This document shows positions 25,945 to 34,251 of a stretch of DNA of 64,000 bases, piece after piece. Source of the DNA: Paenibacillus_AB hodogayensis (GTDB lineage Bacteria; Bacillota; Bacilli; Paenibacillales; NBRC-103111). The DNA lies in NCBI RefSeq assembly GCF_039536325.1, contig NZ_BAAAYO010000007.1:116986-180985 (forward strand), given 5' to 3'. The notes under the pieces were generated by a model that worked only from the letters and a program-made list of their open reading frames with translations, made no database searches and was not told the origin of the DNA. The position numbers and the translations under genes were made by a program. The first letter of the stretch is position 1. Every line of letters begins with the position of its first letter.

Positions 25945-27249
25945 ATGATGACGTTGACAAGAATGTGTCGGATGGGCTGCATAGGGGTCGCGAGCGCGGC
26001 TCTCCTTGCCGCCTGTTCGCAAAACGCGGGCGACATGCAGAAGGGCTCCGGAGACGATGCGAATCCCGCACCGGCGCCGTCCTTCTCGGAACCCGTTACG
26101 CTGCACTATTATACGAACGACAACACGAAGTGGCTGGAGCTGGAGCAAAAGCTGATCGCCAAGAAATATCCGAACGTGACCTTGAAAGTAACGCAAGAGA
26201 AAGAGCTGAAAATGGATCAACTGGTGACCGTCGGGGATATCCCGGACTTCCTCTCGTTCAGTCTCGGCTCGTTTTGGGATTTGAAAAACTACGGTCTCAT
26301 TTCCGACATGACCCCGCTGATGAAAAAATACCGTTTCGACGAAAATCGGTTTCTTCCGGGCGTAATGGAGAGCGTGCGGTCCTATTCCGACCGTGGCGAG
26401 ATGCTGCTGCTGCCATTCGAGCTGAATAGCAATGTACTGTTCTATAATAAAACGATATTCGACAAATTCGGCGTCGCTTATCCGCGAGACGGGATGACTT
26501 GGGAACAAATTTCCGATCTTGCGCGCAAAGTATCCCGCAAGGAAGAGGGGACGGAATACAAAGGATTTATTTTTCAGCACCAGAATCTGGTGTGGAAAAA
26601 CCAATTGGGCCTTCCATTCGTCGACCCGAAGACGAACAAAGCGGCAACGAACACGCCGGAATGGAAACGATGGCTGGACGTGATGGGCGGCTTTTATTTT
26701 CTGCCGAACAACGATTACAAAAACCTAAGCTTTTACAAGGAACAGACGGTTGCGATGTGGACCGGCGCGAACATCGTATCGTCCGTGGTCGAGGCTGCTT
26801 CAAGCACCGGATTGAACTGGGATGTGGTCACGCTGCCCCAATTCACCGACAACCCGAGCGGCGGGACGCAGATGATTGCGCCGTTCTATGCGATTCCTCC
26901 CGGCAGCAAGCACAAGGACGAAGCGTTCCAGCTCATTTCCTATCTGTTGTCGGAAGAAGTGCAGACGGCCAAGGCTAGACAGGGGAAAGTGCCGATCGTG
27001 GATAGTCCGGCCGCGACGCAAGGATATGCCGCGGATTTGCCGGGAGTTTCCGGGAAAAACATGGGGGCGTTTCTCAAGGATAAAATCGGGAAGCCCGCAG
27101 TCGTGACCAAATACGACGGCATCGCCAAGGACGTATTTTACAAGACGGCGCTGGGCAAAGATTTTTATAGCGGCACGAAGGATGTCAATACGATTTTGCG
27201 CGAGGTTGAGGAAGAAATCAATCGGAAGATCAAGGAAGCGCCGCAATAA
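25945..27249 (+). CDS. orphan extracellular solute-binding lipoprotein (paralogue 1 of 4)
   Basis: 434 residues from ATG 25945. Signal peptide with lipobox LLAAC, cysteine at about residue 24. The body is a family 1 binding protein: VTLHYYTNDNTKWLELEQKL, FYNKTIFDKFGVAYPRDGMT, and C-terminal KDVNTILREVEEEINRKIKE. The YP(K/R)DGMTW and KD.NT.LRE signatures are shared with the genes at 32818, 41343 and 51362. No permease or ATPase lies nearby, so it may feed a distant transporter or act as a surface sugar binder. It is co-transcribed with the FAD oxidoreductase. Confidence 0.88.
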   Translation: MMTLTRMCRMGCIGVASAALLAACSQNAGDMQKGSGDDANPAPAPSFSEPVTLHYYTNDNTKWLELEQKLIAKKYPNVTLKVTQEKELKMDQLVTVGDIPDFLSFSLGSFWDLKNYGLISDMTPLMKKYRFDENRFLPGVMESVRSYSDRGEMLLLPFELNSNVLFYNKTIFDKFGVAYPRDGMTWEQISDLARKVSRKEEGTEYKGFIFQHQNLVWKNQLGLPFVDPKTNKAATNTPEWKRWLDVMGGFYFLPNNDYKNLSFYKEQTVAMWTGANIVSSVVEAASSTGLNWDVVTLPQFTDNPSGGTQMIAPFYAIPPGSKHKDEAFQLISYLLSEEVQTAKARQGKVPIVDSPAATQGYAADLPGVSGKNMGAFLKDKIGKPAVVTKYDGIAKDVFYKTALGKDFYSGTKDVNTILREVEEEINRKIKEAPQ

Positions 27250-27324
27250 CAGCTGCGTAAACCGTTTTCGGAATGGTGAGATCCAAGATGTAAGCGAGTA
27301 CAAAATCAAAGGAGCGATTGCCGG

Positions 27325-29169
27325 ATGTTCGATGAACGTCAAATCAGCAGAAGGAAATTGTTGGCCGCCATAGGCATGACCGGCGCGGCTGCGGCGATGT
27401 ACGGTTCTTCCATAGGAAAAGCGGACGGAACGGGGAATTCAGTATTGCCTTCGGTTTACGGACCAAGCCATTTGCTGTCGGAACCCAGCCTCGCCACGAC
27501 GATTGCGGAGTTGAGGGCGGAAACGAATCCTCTCGCTGACGTCGTATATTACGTCATCGACGCCGGACAGGAGGGACCGTTCCTGTACGATGCCGCCGAT
27601 ACGACATCGGTCGATAACACCGGCACGGTAATCGTCTCCGCTCTGGGAGCGCGGTTCAAACGAATCCGGGAACCGGGATACGTCGATGTCAAATGGTTCG
27701 GAGCCAAAGGGGACGGGGTGACCGACGATACGGAGGCGATCAACCGGGCGATCGGAAACGGCGGCGTAACCGTGCATATTCCGCCAGGCACCTACGTGAT
27801 CAACGCCGATGCCGCGTCTTCCGGGCAGCTTAATGCCGGAATCCAAGCCAAGGACGATACATCGATCGTCATTAGTCCAAATGCCGTGCTGAAAGCAAAG
27901 CCGAGCGCTTCCCCAAGATATACGATCATCAATATTTTCGGCAAGCGGAACGTCACGGTGGAAGGCGGAGGCAAAATCGTCGGGGAGCGAAACGAGCATA
28001 CCGGCACGTCGGGAGAATGGGGGTATGGCATCGCTATCGGCGGATCGGAGCAGGTGCTCGTGCGCGATATCCGGATCAGCGACTGCTGGGGCGATGGAGC
28101 CGTTCTCGTCTATTATCAGGTAAAAACGAACGTGGCCCGCAGCGTTACATTCCACAACGTACGCTGCGACAACAATCGCAGGCAGGGCGTCAGCGTCGTT
28201 GCCGCAGATGGGGTCCTTTTCAGCGACTGCTACTTCGGCAATACGAATGGAACGCTCCCCCAAGCGGGCATCGATATCGAACCCGATACCGGCACCGCCG
28301 TCAGCGGAGTGGCGATTGCGAGCTGTCTGTTCGACAACAATGCCGGCGGAAACTTGATTCTTAACGGGATGAATGGGCCGATCAAGCAAATCGTCGTCGC
28401 ATCTAGCCGGTTCCGCGGCCTGGTAGGCGGGATCTCGTCGCAGCAGGCGAGCGACGTCCGGATAAGCGGCAATTGGATCGATACCCCGGCCCGGAGCATT
28501 CATATTTATAAAAGCACCAATCATATTATTGAGGGCAATCAAATCCAAAACAGCACCGATCGCGGTATGGATGTGAGATTTTCCTCTTCGATCGCCATGG
28601 CGAATAATCATTTTTACAATATACAATCGAACAGCTTGCGGCTCAGCCAATCGAACTACTGCCTGTTCGAAGGCAACGTGATCGACGAATGCGGGAAAAC
28701 GACCAACAGCTGCGATCTGATCGTGACGTCTTCCTCCAGCTACAATAGCATACAAGGCAATATGGTCCGCAACCGGTTGAAGCATGCCGGGGCAGCGGTT
28801 TCGGGAACCGGCAACACGATCGTTCTCGCTGCCGGAGCCTCCACGGTTAGCGGCGAATACAACGGGATGCTGATCACGATCACGGGAGGAACGGGCATCG
28901 GCCAGAAGCGTAGTATCGCCGCATATAACGGGGCAAACAAGACGGCCACATGCAGCACGAACTGGACGATCGTGCCGGATACCACTTCGCAATACGAGAT
29001 CCGGTACGGATCGACGAACGCGATCTTCGTTACGTCGCCTGCCGAAACATACAACACGATTCACGGCAACCAGCTATTGTTCGGAACGACCCTCCCCGAT
29101 TCAAGCGGCATCAACGATTTGGGCGCCGGAACGTCCATCCAAAACAACGTCGCCTTCGCGACTCTATAG
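27325..29169 (+). CDS. Tat-exported right-handed beta-helix protein, pectate-lyase-3/tailspike-like (paralogue 1 of 3)
   Basis: 614 residues from ATG 27325. The N-terminus has a twin-arginine motif (SRRKLLAAIG, residues 8-17) and a hydrophobic stretch, so folded export by Tat is expected. After a SVYGPSHLLSE segment comes a tail-fibre-like part (GTVIVSALGARFKRIRE) and the pectate_lyase_3 opening VKWFGAKGDGVTDDTEAINR, then repeats of short beta-helix rungs to about residue 490 and a small C-terminal domain. Such helices bind or cleave acidic polysaccharides; the chemistry here is unknown. It is the last gene of the LacI-linked operon, before a terminator. Confidence 0.85.
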   Translation: MFDERQISRRKLLAAIGMTGAAAAMYGSSIGKADGTGNSVLPSVYGPSHLLSEPSLATTIAELRAETNPLADVVYYVIDAGQEGPFLYDAADTTSVDNTGTVIVSALGARFKRIREPGYVDVKWFGAKGDGVTDDTEAINRAIGNGGVTVHIPPGTYVINADAASSGQLNAGIQAKDDTSIVISPNAVLKAKPSASPRYTIINIFGKRNVTVEGGGKIVGERNEHTGTSGEWGYGIAIGGSEQVLVRDIRISDCWGDGAVLVYYQVKTNVARSVTFHNVRCDNNRRQGVSVVAADGVLFSDCYFGNTNGTLPQAGIDIEPDTGTAVSGVAIASCLFDNNAGGNLILNGMNGPIKQIVVASSRFRGLVGGISSQQASDVRISGNWIDTPARSIHIYKSTNHIIEGNQIQNSTDRGMDVRFSSSIAMANNHFYNIQSNSLRLSQSNYCLFEGNVIDECGKTTNSCDLIVTSSSSYNSIQGNMVRNRLKHAGAAVSGTGNTIVLAAGASTVSGEYNGMLITITGGTGIGQKRSIAAYNGANKTATCSTNWTIVPDTTSQYEIRYGSTNAIFVTSPAETYNTIHGNQLLFGTTLPDSSGINDLGAGTSIQNNVAFATL

Positions 29170-29186
29170 GTCCCGTTCAAACGTCC

Positions 29187-29221
29187 AAAGTCCGGAAGCC
29201 CAAGCTTCCGGACTTTCTATT
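29187..29221 (+). terminator. rho-independent terminator
   Basis: Perfect 12-bp arms AAAGTCCGGAAG (29187-29198) and CTTCCGGACTTT (29205-29216), loop CCCAAG, then CTATTT. It ends the FAD oxidoreductase / lipoprotein / beta-helix operon. Confidence 0.85.
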
Positions 29222-29613
29222 TCCGTGAATCACCTGGTCAAAGTTCAGCTTTTGCGGCAGTCTTCACGCGTCAAAATTGGAAGGATATGTGTTATTTTTG
29301 TCGAACTAAATATGGGGCTATTGAAGTGAAACTCAACAGAACAGACAGAAGGGGCGAGGCCCCTTTTCTTTTGTCGGACATGCCGTTGTCCGAATTGGAC
29401 GTGCGCGATGTCCGAATCCGCGTAGATCGCAACCGCCGTTCCATCTATTCTAACAGTAAGGATGTCCGAACAAAGGATGTCGGCTCATCCGCTGTGGGGA
29501 AGCATTGCGCTCCGGAAGGAGGGCAGTAGGGAGGTGCGTCGAAGCGGGCCGTCACGGGAAAATAAGAAGGACGCGGCAAAATAAAAAACGATTTCGAAGG
29601 ATGATGATGCAGC
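29222..29613 (+). other. gene-free leader region of the AraC/GH78 operon with a terminator-like hairpin
   Basis: No gene is supported here; the one open frame (29287-29529) has no ribosome site or recognisable composition. At 29349-29365 AAGGGGC-GAG-GCCCCTT is followed by TTCTTTT, a good terminator-like hairpin about 250 bases before the AraC start. It could be an attenuator in a long leader or the end of a small untranslated RNA starting near 29290. Confidence 0.4.
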
Positions 29614-30510
29614 ATGGCGTTCAAGTATGTCACCCGCATGTTTATGGATGCCGAGTTTCCGTTCTGGATCAAAAAATACCGGCACGATTCGGACCGCATC
29701 CCTCATTTTCACGATTTCGTGGAGTTGGTGTACGTGGAGAAAGGCGAGGCCGTCCACGAATTCGAAGGCGAACGTTATGCAATCGGACCCGGCGATGTGT
29801 TTATCATTAATCCGGGCGAAGTACACACCTACAGGATCAGGAACGGCAAAACGTTGGACATCGTCAACTGTTTGTTTACCCCGGCCCTCATCCACGAATC
29901 GTTACTGAACGAGCTGCAGCTGATGACGGCTATGGATTTTCTGTATGTGCTTCCGTTTCTGAACGATCGTAAACGCTTTCATCATCGTCTGCGATTAACC
30001 GGACGCGAATCGGCAACCGTTCTGCATCTTCTGGAAAGCATGATCGCGGAGCAGGAGGAGACATGCGCCGGTTACCGCACATTGATCAAGATGAAGCTGG
30101 TCGAACTGCTCGTTTTGTTGTCCCGGTATCATAAGAAGCAAGTGAACGAAACGTTTGCGGGCGATACGACGGACCCGGGCGACGACATGAGAGCCCGCCG
30201 CATCGGGGGATATTTGGAGAGGCATTCCTACCAGCCGATCGATGTGGAATCGATTGCCCGACTATTTCACGTCAGCTCCCGCCAGCTCAACCGGATATTG
30301 AAAAACGAAACGGGAATGAGCGTTATGGAAACGATGCATCGGAATCGGATGGAGCGGGCCAAGCAGCTGCTCCGCGAAACGGATGAGACGATTATCGGAG
30401 TCGCGGCTCTGGTCGGCTACGAAAGTCCGTCGTTTTTCAACCGGTTGTTCGCCAGACAGGTGGGCTGCTCGCCAAGCGTATATCGTTCCAATGCCAAGGC
30501 TAACGCCTAA
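29614..30510 (+). CDS. AraC-family regulator with N-terminal cupin domain
   Basis: 298 residues. The N-terminal AraC_binding cupin reads IPHFHDFVELVYVEKGEAVH and GDVFIINPGEVHTYRI; the C-terminal double HTH covers about 195-295, with IESIARLFHVSSRQLNRILK, and RIIGVAALVGYESPSFFNRL-like second helix pair (VGYESPSFFNRLFARQVGCS). This RhaS/RhaR-like build and the rhamnosidase gene 37 bases downstream suggest response to a sugar freed from a rhamnose-containing polymer. Start ATG 29614 has AAGGATGATG upstream. Confidence 0.9.
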   Translation: MAFKYVTRMFMDAEFPFWIKKYRHDSDRIPHFHDFVELVYVEKGEAVHEFEGERYAIGPGDVFIINPGEVHTYRIRNGKTLDIVNCLFTPALIHESLLNELQLMTAMDFLYVLPFLNDRKRFHHRLRLTGRESATVLHLLESMIAEQEETCAGYRTLIKMKLVELLVLLSRYHKKQVNETFAGDTTDPGDDMRARRIGGYLERHSYQPIDVESIARLFHVSSRQLNRILKNETGMSVMETMHRNRMERAKQLLRETDETIIGVAALVGYESPSFFNRLFARQVGCSPSVYRSNAKANA

Positions 30511-30547
30511 CGGCACGCTTGGTTTTAGAGAAAAGGAGAGAACTGTT

Positions 30548-32788
30548 TTGTCATCTAGGAAAATATGGAGTGCGCATTGGATAGCGGATGAGCGATTTGT
30601 AGGCTTGGAGCCCCGTCAACTGCTGCATAAAGAGTCGGATTCACCGGACAACGAGGCCCACCGCAACGATTTGAAGCATACTCATATGCTCGTCCGCAAG
30701 ACGTTCGATTTGGAAGCGTCGGTCCGTGCGGCCTACATCGATATTTCGGCGGACGATTATTACAAGCTGTTTGTGAACGGACGTTTTGTCGGTCAAGGTC
30801 CGGCGCAGGGCTATCATTTTCATTATTATTACAACCGTTACGATCTGACGGAATGGTTGGTGGAAGGGCTGAACGTTATTGCCGTCCACGCGTATTATCA
30901 AGGATTGTGCAATCGTTCGCTGAACAGCGCCGATTACCGTCAAGGCGTAATCGCCGAGCTGTTCTGCGACGGCACGTTGACCGTTGCGACAGACGCAACC
31001 TGGAAATACATGCAGTCTTTGGAGTACGGAACGGGCGAGGCGGCTACGATCGGCTACGACACCCAGTTTGCAGAGCATATCGACAGCAGGCTGAAGGAGG
31101 CAAACTGGAGGCACCTTCATTACGACGACAGCGCGTGGAAGCCTGCTTGCGTGCGCAGGGAGAGCGACTGTATTCTGCAACTTCAGTCTACGCCGTCGGT
31201 TGACGTTTACCGGGTTTCCCCGACGAAAGTGGAAACGACGGCAGACGGTCGCTATCTCATTGATTTCGGCCGGGAAATTACCGGCCAGTTGACCATGATC
31301 GCGCGCGGCCTATCGGGGCAGCAGTTGGAAATACGCTGCGGGGAGGAATGGCTCGAAGACAGCTCTGGGGTGCGCTGCGAGCTGCGCTGCAACTGCACGT
31401 ACCGCGAGGCGTGGACGCTGTCCGGCGGGGAGGACGAACTGGAAGTCTACGATTACAAAGGGTTCCGCTTGGCGGAGGTGATCGGAGGGGTGGATGCGGT
31501 CCAGCCGGAAAGCATCGCTGCGATCGTTCGTCACTATCCTTTTCCGGAGGAGGCGTGTCGGTTCCAATCGGATGATCCGCTCTTGCAGGGTATTTGGGAC
31601 ATATGTCGGAACGCGGTCAAGTATGGCTCTCAAGAGCACTTCGTCGATTGTCCGACGCGGGAGAAGGGGCAGTATCTCGGCGACAACTCCATTACAGCCC
31701 CCGCCCATGCGCTGCTGACCGGCGACCTTCGTCTTTACCGGAAGGCGCTTGAAGATTTTGCCCTGTCGTCGCGCATTTGTCCCGGCTTCATGGCGGTAGC
31801 CCCCGGACACCTGATGCAGGAATATGCGGACTACTCGCTGCAATGGCCGGCCCAACTGTTGCAGTATTACCGCTACAGCGGCGATCGTCCGTTTTTACGG
31901 GAGATGGCTCCCCTTGCGGTCGGCATCATTAACTATTTCAGGCGTTATGCCCGCGCAGACGGGCTGCTCCGCAAAGGGAGCGATAAAGCGAATTTGGTCG
32001 ACTGGCCGCCGAATGCGCGGGATGGCTACGATTTTCCGCTGACGAAGCCGGTTATCGACGGCTGCCACAATGTCGTCAATGCGTTTTACTACGGAGCCAT
32101 GCAAGCGACGAACGGTATCATGCGGGAATTGGGCGAGCCGGAGCTTTACGAGCTTGCTTCGTTGGCGGAATCGTTTCGGAGAGCGTTCCTGGATCCGTCG
32201 ACCGGCTTGTTCCGCGATGCCGAAATGTCCGGGCACGCTTCCTTGCATGCGAATGCTCTTCCGCTCTGCTTTGGTCTCGTACCGCGGGATCAGCGCGATG
32301 CAGTCGTTGCCTTTCTCAAGGAGAAGAAACTCAGCTGCGGCGTATATATGGCTTATTTTTACTTGAAAGCGCTCGCGACGGCCGGAGAACACGAATTCGT
32401 TTATCATACGATCGTATCGCAGGAAAAGCATCTCGTAACAGCCGCCGATGTTCCCGGAACCAACGAGACCATCGAACTGACGGGATACTGGGCGAACATG
32501 CTGCGAGAAGGGGCGACGACCTGCTTTGAAGCATGGTCGAAGCGTTTGAAGTGGAACACGAGCTTGTGCCATCCGTGGGCGAGCGCGCCGATTCCGCTGC
32601 TGGTGGAAGACGTGCTGGGCATAACGCCTGCCGAGCCGGGCTGGACATCGATCCGCTTCCGCCCGCGCATTCCGCGGAGCATGCGCGATCTTACGCTAGT
32701 TCTGACTGTGGCAACGGGCGTGCTTACGGTTCGCGTGCGAGACGGCAAGGCCGAATTGCAGCCGCCTGCAGGCGTCTCCGTCGTTTGA
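30548..32788 (+). CDS. glycoside hydrolase family 78 alpha-L-rhamnosidase-like protein
   Basis: 746 residues from TTG 30548, which has AAAGGAGAG seven bases upstream; the long frame before it overlaps the AraC gene. Domains: N-terminal beta-sandwich (about 1-150, with DDYYKLFVNGRFVGQGPAQG), a second sandwich, then the (alpha/alpha)6 barrel carrying the GH78 signatures DCPTREKGQYLGD and DVPGTNETIELTGYWA, and SLCHPWASAPIPLLVEDVLG before the C-terminal sandwich. No signal peptide is seen, so it acts inside the cell on imported oligosaccharides. The usual catalytic acids lie in the DCPTRE.G...D motif. It is co-transcribed with AraC and a binding lipoprotein. Confidence 0.9.
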   Translation: MSSRKIWSAHWIADERFVGLEPRQLLHKESDSPDNEAHRNDLKHTHMLVRKTFDLEASVRAAYIDISADDYYKLFVNGRFVGQGPAQGYHFHYYYNRYDLTEWLVEGLNVIAVHAYYQGLCNRSLNSADYRQGVIAELFCDGTLTVATDATWKYMQSLEYGTGEAATIGYDTQFAEHIDSRLKEANWRHLHYDDSAWKPACVRRESDCILQLQSTPSVDVYRVSPTKVETTADGRYLIDFGREITGQLTMIARGLSGQQLEIRCGEEWLEDSSGVRCELRCNCTYREAWTLSGGEDELEVYDYKGFRLAEVIGGVDAVQPESIAAIVRHYPFPEEACRFQSDDPLLQGIWDICRNAVKYGSQEHFVDCPTREKGQYLGDNSITAPAHALLTGDLRLYRKALEDFALSSRICPGFMAVAPGHLMQEYADYSLQWPAQLLQYYRYSGDRPFLREMAPLAVGIINYFRRYARADGLLRKGSDKANLVDWPPNARDGYDFPLTKPVIDGCHNVVNAFYYGAMQATNGIMRELGEPELYELASLAESFRRAFLDPSTGLFRDAEMSGHASLHANALPLCFGLVPRDQRDAVVAFLKEKKLSCGVYMAYFYLKALATAGEHEFVYHTIVSQEKHLVTAADVPGTNETIELTGYWANMLREGATTCFEAWSKRLKWNTSLCHPWASAPIPLLVEDVLGITPAEPGWTSIRFRPRIPRSMRDLTLVLTVATGVLTVRVRDGKAELQPPAGVSVV

Positions 32789-32817
32789 TCCTGCTCAAAA
32801 CAAGAAAGGGGACCTGT

Positions 32818-34161
32818 ATGAAAAGACTAGAAAACAAAAAAATGGCAAAATACGCGGTACTGCTCGCGATACTGGTAACATCCGGCTGCGGCAAAGCGGG
32901 GGCCATTGATGCCGATCAAGCCGCCAACGGCTCGCAGCAAGGAAATGTTCCGTCGGTCGTGGATATGAATACGCCGATTACGCTTAAAATTTATTCGCAA
33001 GCGCTCCAAACGACATTCGACCTGGAGGTCACCGAGCGGATTAAGCAGAAGTTTCCGAACGTGACCATCGAATTGTTGGGGGACAAGAATGGGATCGAGA
33101 AAAGCTTGACGCAGCACATCATCAATAACAATATACCGGACCTGCTCTGGCTGCCCAAGCCTAACGACGTGCAAATCGTGAAAGATCTTGGTCTTGCCTA
33201 CGATTTGAACGGGCTGATCGGAAAAAACAAATTCGATCTAAGCCGGTTTGACGACGCAGCACTGGAAAATGCCCGGCGGCAGGGAGACAACGGCGAAATG
33301 TATGTCATCCCGTGGCAGGTTGAGGGCTTTACCATGTTTTACAATTTGGACATTTTCGACAGATTCGGCATCGAGTATCCGAAGGACGGCATGACGTGGC
33401 CGGAAGTACTGGAGCTGGGCAAGAGATTGACACGAACGGACAACGGCGTCAACTATCGGGGGTTCGATCCGGGCTATTATCCGATATACAAACAGCAATT
33501 CGGCCTTTCCGTGTACGATTGGAACACGGGGAAAACGACCTTTGCCACGGACCCGAAATGGAAGACGATACTGGACTTTTTGCGAACCGCTTACCAGGTG
33601 CCGGGAAATTACCCGGCGGACAACAAGGTGGTCATGAACCGTTCCGCATTCTGCTACAGTATGACGGTCGCCATGCTGCCTTGGTCGGCCTATTTCCAGC
33701 CCTTTATCGATGCCCGCAAAACCGGTTTGAACTTCAACGTCGTTTCCTTGCCGACTTGGCCGGATGCTCCCGGAAGAGGCACCGCAGGGATTGGAGCGGC
33801 ATGGGCGGTTTCATCGAAAAGCCAGCATAAGGACCAGGCATTCGAGATCATCAAATTTCTGACCTCGGATGAAGTGGAGATTGCGAACAGCCGCATCGGA
33901 TTTGCTCCCGCACTCAAGCTGCAGACCGCCAAAGATCAGTTTGGCGCCGATTTGCCAGGCATCGAAGGCATCAATGTAAAGGCGGTCTTCAAGCTCCCGT
34001 TCACTCCCGTTCCCAAAACCGTGCCGCTATTGGAAACGGCAGCGGAGCAGTTCATGTTCACCGTCATTAGCGAAGCGGGAAGCGGGGCCAAAGATCCGAA
34101 TACCGCGCTTCGGGAAATTCAGGAATTGGCCGATAAGGAATTGGAGAAGCAGAAGAAATAA
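32818..34161 (+). CDS. orphan extracellular solute-binding lipoprotein (paralogue 2 of 4)
   Basis: 447 residues from ATG 32818 with AAAGGGGACC upstream. The lipobox is LVTSGC, cysteine at about residue 24. Family marks: FYNLDIFDRFGIEYPKDGMT, RTDNGVNYRGFDPG and C-terminal KDPNTALREIQELADKELEK. It lies 29 bases after the rhamnosidase and before a WbsX/GH99-like secreted protein. Like its paralogues it has no permease genes beside it. Ligand unknown; oligosaccharide binding is the family expectation. Confidence 0.88.
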   Translation: MKRLENKKMAKYAVLLAILVTSGCGKAGAIDADQAANGSQQGNVPSVVDMNTPITLKIYSQALQTTFDLEVTERIKQKFPNVTIELLGDKNGIEKSLTQHIINNNIPDLLWLPKPNDVQIVKDLGLAYDLNGLIGKNKFDLSRFDDAALENARRQGDNGEMYVIPWQVEGFTMFYNLDIFDRFGIEYPKDGMTWPEVLELGKRLTRTDNGVNYRGFDPGYYPIYKQQFGLSVYDWNTGKTTFATDPKWKTILDFLRTAYQVPGNYPADNKVVMNRSAFCYSMTVAMLPWSAYFQPFIDARKTGLNFNVVSLPTWPDAPGRGTAGIGAAWAVSSKSQHKDQAFEIIKFLTSDEVEIANSRIGFAPALKLQTAKDQFGADLPGIEGINVKAVFKLPFTPVPKTVPLLETAAEQFMFTVISEAGSGAKDPNTALREIQELADKELEKQKK

Positions 34162-34251
34162 TAACCGCGCCGGAACCGAACCGAACCGAACGGAACGGAC
34201 TGGCCCGATTCGATGCCCGAACATAGACGAACAATGGAAAGGGAGAGATGC

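Noticed and set aside
27439..29064. 541-codon minus-strand frame opposite the first beta-helix gene
   Set aside because: Composition typical of an antisense shadow in GC-rich coding DNA; no ribosome site or motif, while the plus frame has a clear signal and family.
29287..29529. 80-codon frame between operons
   Set aside because: No ribosome binding site and it crosses a terminator hairpin.
34163..34202. CCGAACCGAACCGAAC-type tandem repeat
   Set aside because: Only a few short units in a 90-bp gap; simple low-complexity sequence with no further copies seen.
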